Assembly (NCBI GenBank): GCA_041738285.1
Contig: JBGSQB010000187.1
Span: 1 to 13,818 of the forward strand
DNA: 13,818 bases
Source: SZUA-521 sp041738285
GTDB lineage: Bacteria > Pseudomonadota > Gammaproteobacteria > Pseudomonadales > Azotimanducaceae
Direction of reading: 5' to 3'
In this document: positions 13,180 through 13,818 of the stretch, piece after piece
Layout of the letters: every line of letters begins with the position of its first letter
How positions within the stretch are numbered: the stretch's first letter is position 1
The notes under the pieces: model-generated
What the model was told of the DNA's origin: nothing
The model's input: only the letters and a program-made list of their open reading frames with translations
The model's database searches: none
Translations under genes and position numbers: made by a program

Positions 13180-13185
13180 ATTATA
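13180..13185 (-). promoter_or_regulatory. TATAAT -10 box next to the VWA gene start
   Basis: An exact TATAAT on the minus strand ends eight bases before ATG 13171. At the usual distance, transcription would start within one or two bases of the ATG. No good -35 is visible at 16-18 bases (AACACC-like) and there is no TGn extension, so strength is uncertain. Confidence 0.45.
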
Positions 13186-13275
13186 GAGACCGCTTTGGTG
13201 CTGGTGTTCTGGCCAACATGATCTGACGGGCTCGATTTGCGAAGATGCGTCTCCCTTCTCTGACACGTCGGTACC

Positions 13276-13818
13276 ATGAGCCTGATCGTCACGCATCGCG
13301 GCAGCGTCAACGCCTGGGAGTGCGATGAAAACGCGCACTTGAACGTACGCTTCTTCATCGCCAAAGCGCACGAAGGGGTCCCGTTCATCCTTCGGCACGC
13401 CGGGTTTACCGATGCGCCGTTCGTGCTCGTCAGCGAGCACTTGCGCTTTCACCGCGAGGCACGCATTGCCGTGCCCCTGGTCATCTACGGCGGCATCACG
13501 AGTCGAAACGAGGACCGACTGACACTCTACAGCGAGGTCCGTCATGGCGGTACGGACGCAATGCTGGCGACACTGGTCCATCACCTCCTCGTGCCAGGCA
13601 GCGCAGACGCGCCCCTCGACGTGTCACGGTTCGTCGCGATGCCCGACAATGCCCGTCCGCGCGGCCTGACTGGCGCGCCACCTGAACGGATCCCCGCAGG
13701 CCGGTTGGATGAGCGCGGCTACGTCGAGGTCGGTCGCGGCCGCATCGGCAACCGCGAGTGCGATCACAGCGGCCAGATGGAACATTTCGTCGTAGCTGGC
13801 CGCATCTCCGATGCGGTG
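13276..13818 (+). CDS. Acyl-CoA thioesterase, double hotdog (cut by right edge)
   Basis: The frame runs open from ATG 13276 to the right edge (181 residues, no stop). The N-terminal part, VNAWECDENAHLNVRFFIAKAHEG (11-34), is the hotdog-thioesterase motif with the expected catalytic Asp17 in the 4-hydroxybenzoyl-CoA-thioesterase/YbgC style (D-x-N-x-H-x-N). Strands continue to about 108. A second motif copy, RIGNRECDHSGQMEHFVV (156-173), begins at about 153, aligning ECDHSGQME with ECDENAHLN, so the protein is a tandem double hotdog; the second copy lacks the D-x-N-x-H spacing. Such enzymes hydrolyse acyl-CoA thioesters. The substrate is unknown. The start has no strong ribosome binding site. 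About 104 bases separate it from the divergent VWA gene. Confidence 0.83.
   Translation, partial: MSLIVTHRGSVNAWECDENAHLNVRFFIAKAHEGVPFILRHAGFTDAPFVLVSEHLRFHREARIAVPLVIYGGITSRNEDRLTLYSEVRHGGTDAMLATLVHHLLVPGSADAPLDVSRFVAMPDNARPRGLTGAPPERIPAGRLDERGYVEVGRGRIGNRECDHSGQMEHFVVAGRISDAV

Noticed and set aside
12596..13180. Plus-strand open frames opposite the VWA gene
   Set aside because: They mirror the VWA coding strand and have no recognisable domain or ribosome binding site.
1..13818. Mobile elements, CRISPR arrays, tRNA genes
   Set aside because: No transposase, integrase, terminal repeats, regular spaced repeats or tRNA-like cloverleaf was recognised, and intergenic gaps are too short for most of them.

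Overview
The window is compact, GC-rich chromosomal DNA. It has twelve genes packed on both strands, no gap longer than about 120 bases, and no tRNA, rRNA, CRISPR array or insertion sequence that I can see. Gene content (LtaE, a CNT nucleoside transporter, an ExbD/TolR-type protein, an NTP/NDP translocase-like transporter, luciferase-like flavin monooxygenase, sirtuin, CoxE-type VWA protein) and codon usage fit an environmental proteobacterium, most likely a gammaproteobacterium. This is a judgement from protein resemblance only.

Left part (1-5543): the end of an alpha/beta hydrolase; an ExbD/TolR-like gene with its own terminator; a threonine aldolase (ltaE); a convergent CNT-type nucleoside transporter; a divergent chloramphenicol-phosphotransferase-like P-loop kinase; and a nucleotide-translocase-family membrane protein that carries an unusual C-terminal cadherin-like (CADG/He_PIG) domain.

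Middle part (5505-8937, minus strand): a run of a DsbA-fold 2-hydroxychromene-2-carboxylate isomerase-like protein, a signal-peptide-bearing protein with the catalytic motifs of the FAM20C/PI3K-like atypical kinases, and a signal-peptide-bearing PPP-type (Shewanella-like) phosphatase. The phosphatase carries a C-terminal copy of the same kinase-like fold in which both catalytic aspartates are replaced. The kinase stop and phosphatase start overlap by 4 bp. This looks like an exported kinase / phosphatase-pseudokinase pair and is the most interesting system in the window.

Right part (8938-13818): a good promoter drives a luciferase-like flavin monooxygenase, an alpha/beta hydrolase and a sirtuin in one tight operon. 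The first two look like an oxygenase-hydrolase catabolic pair. A convergent CoxE-type VWA gene follows, with a TATAAT box so close to its ATG that the mRNA may be leaderless. A divergent double-hotdog thioesterase runs off the right edge. It has no stop in the window.

Three convergent gene pairs overlap at their 3' ends (11, 39 and 8 bp), so there is no room for intergenic terminators between them.
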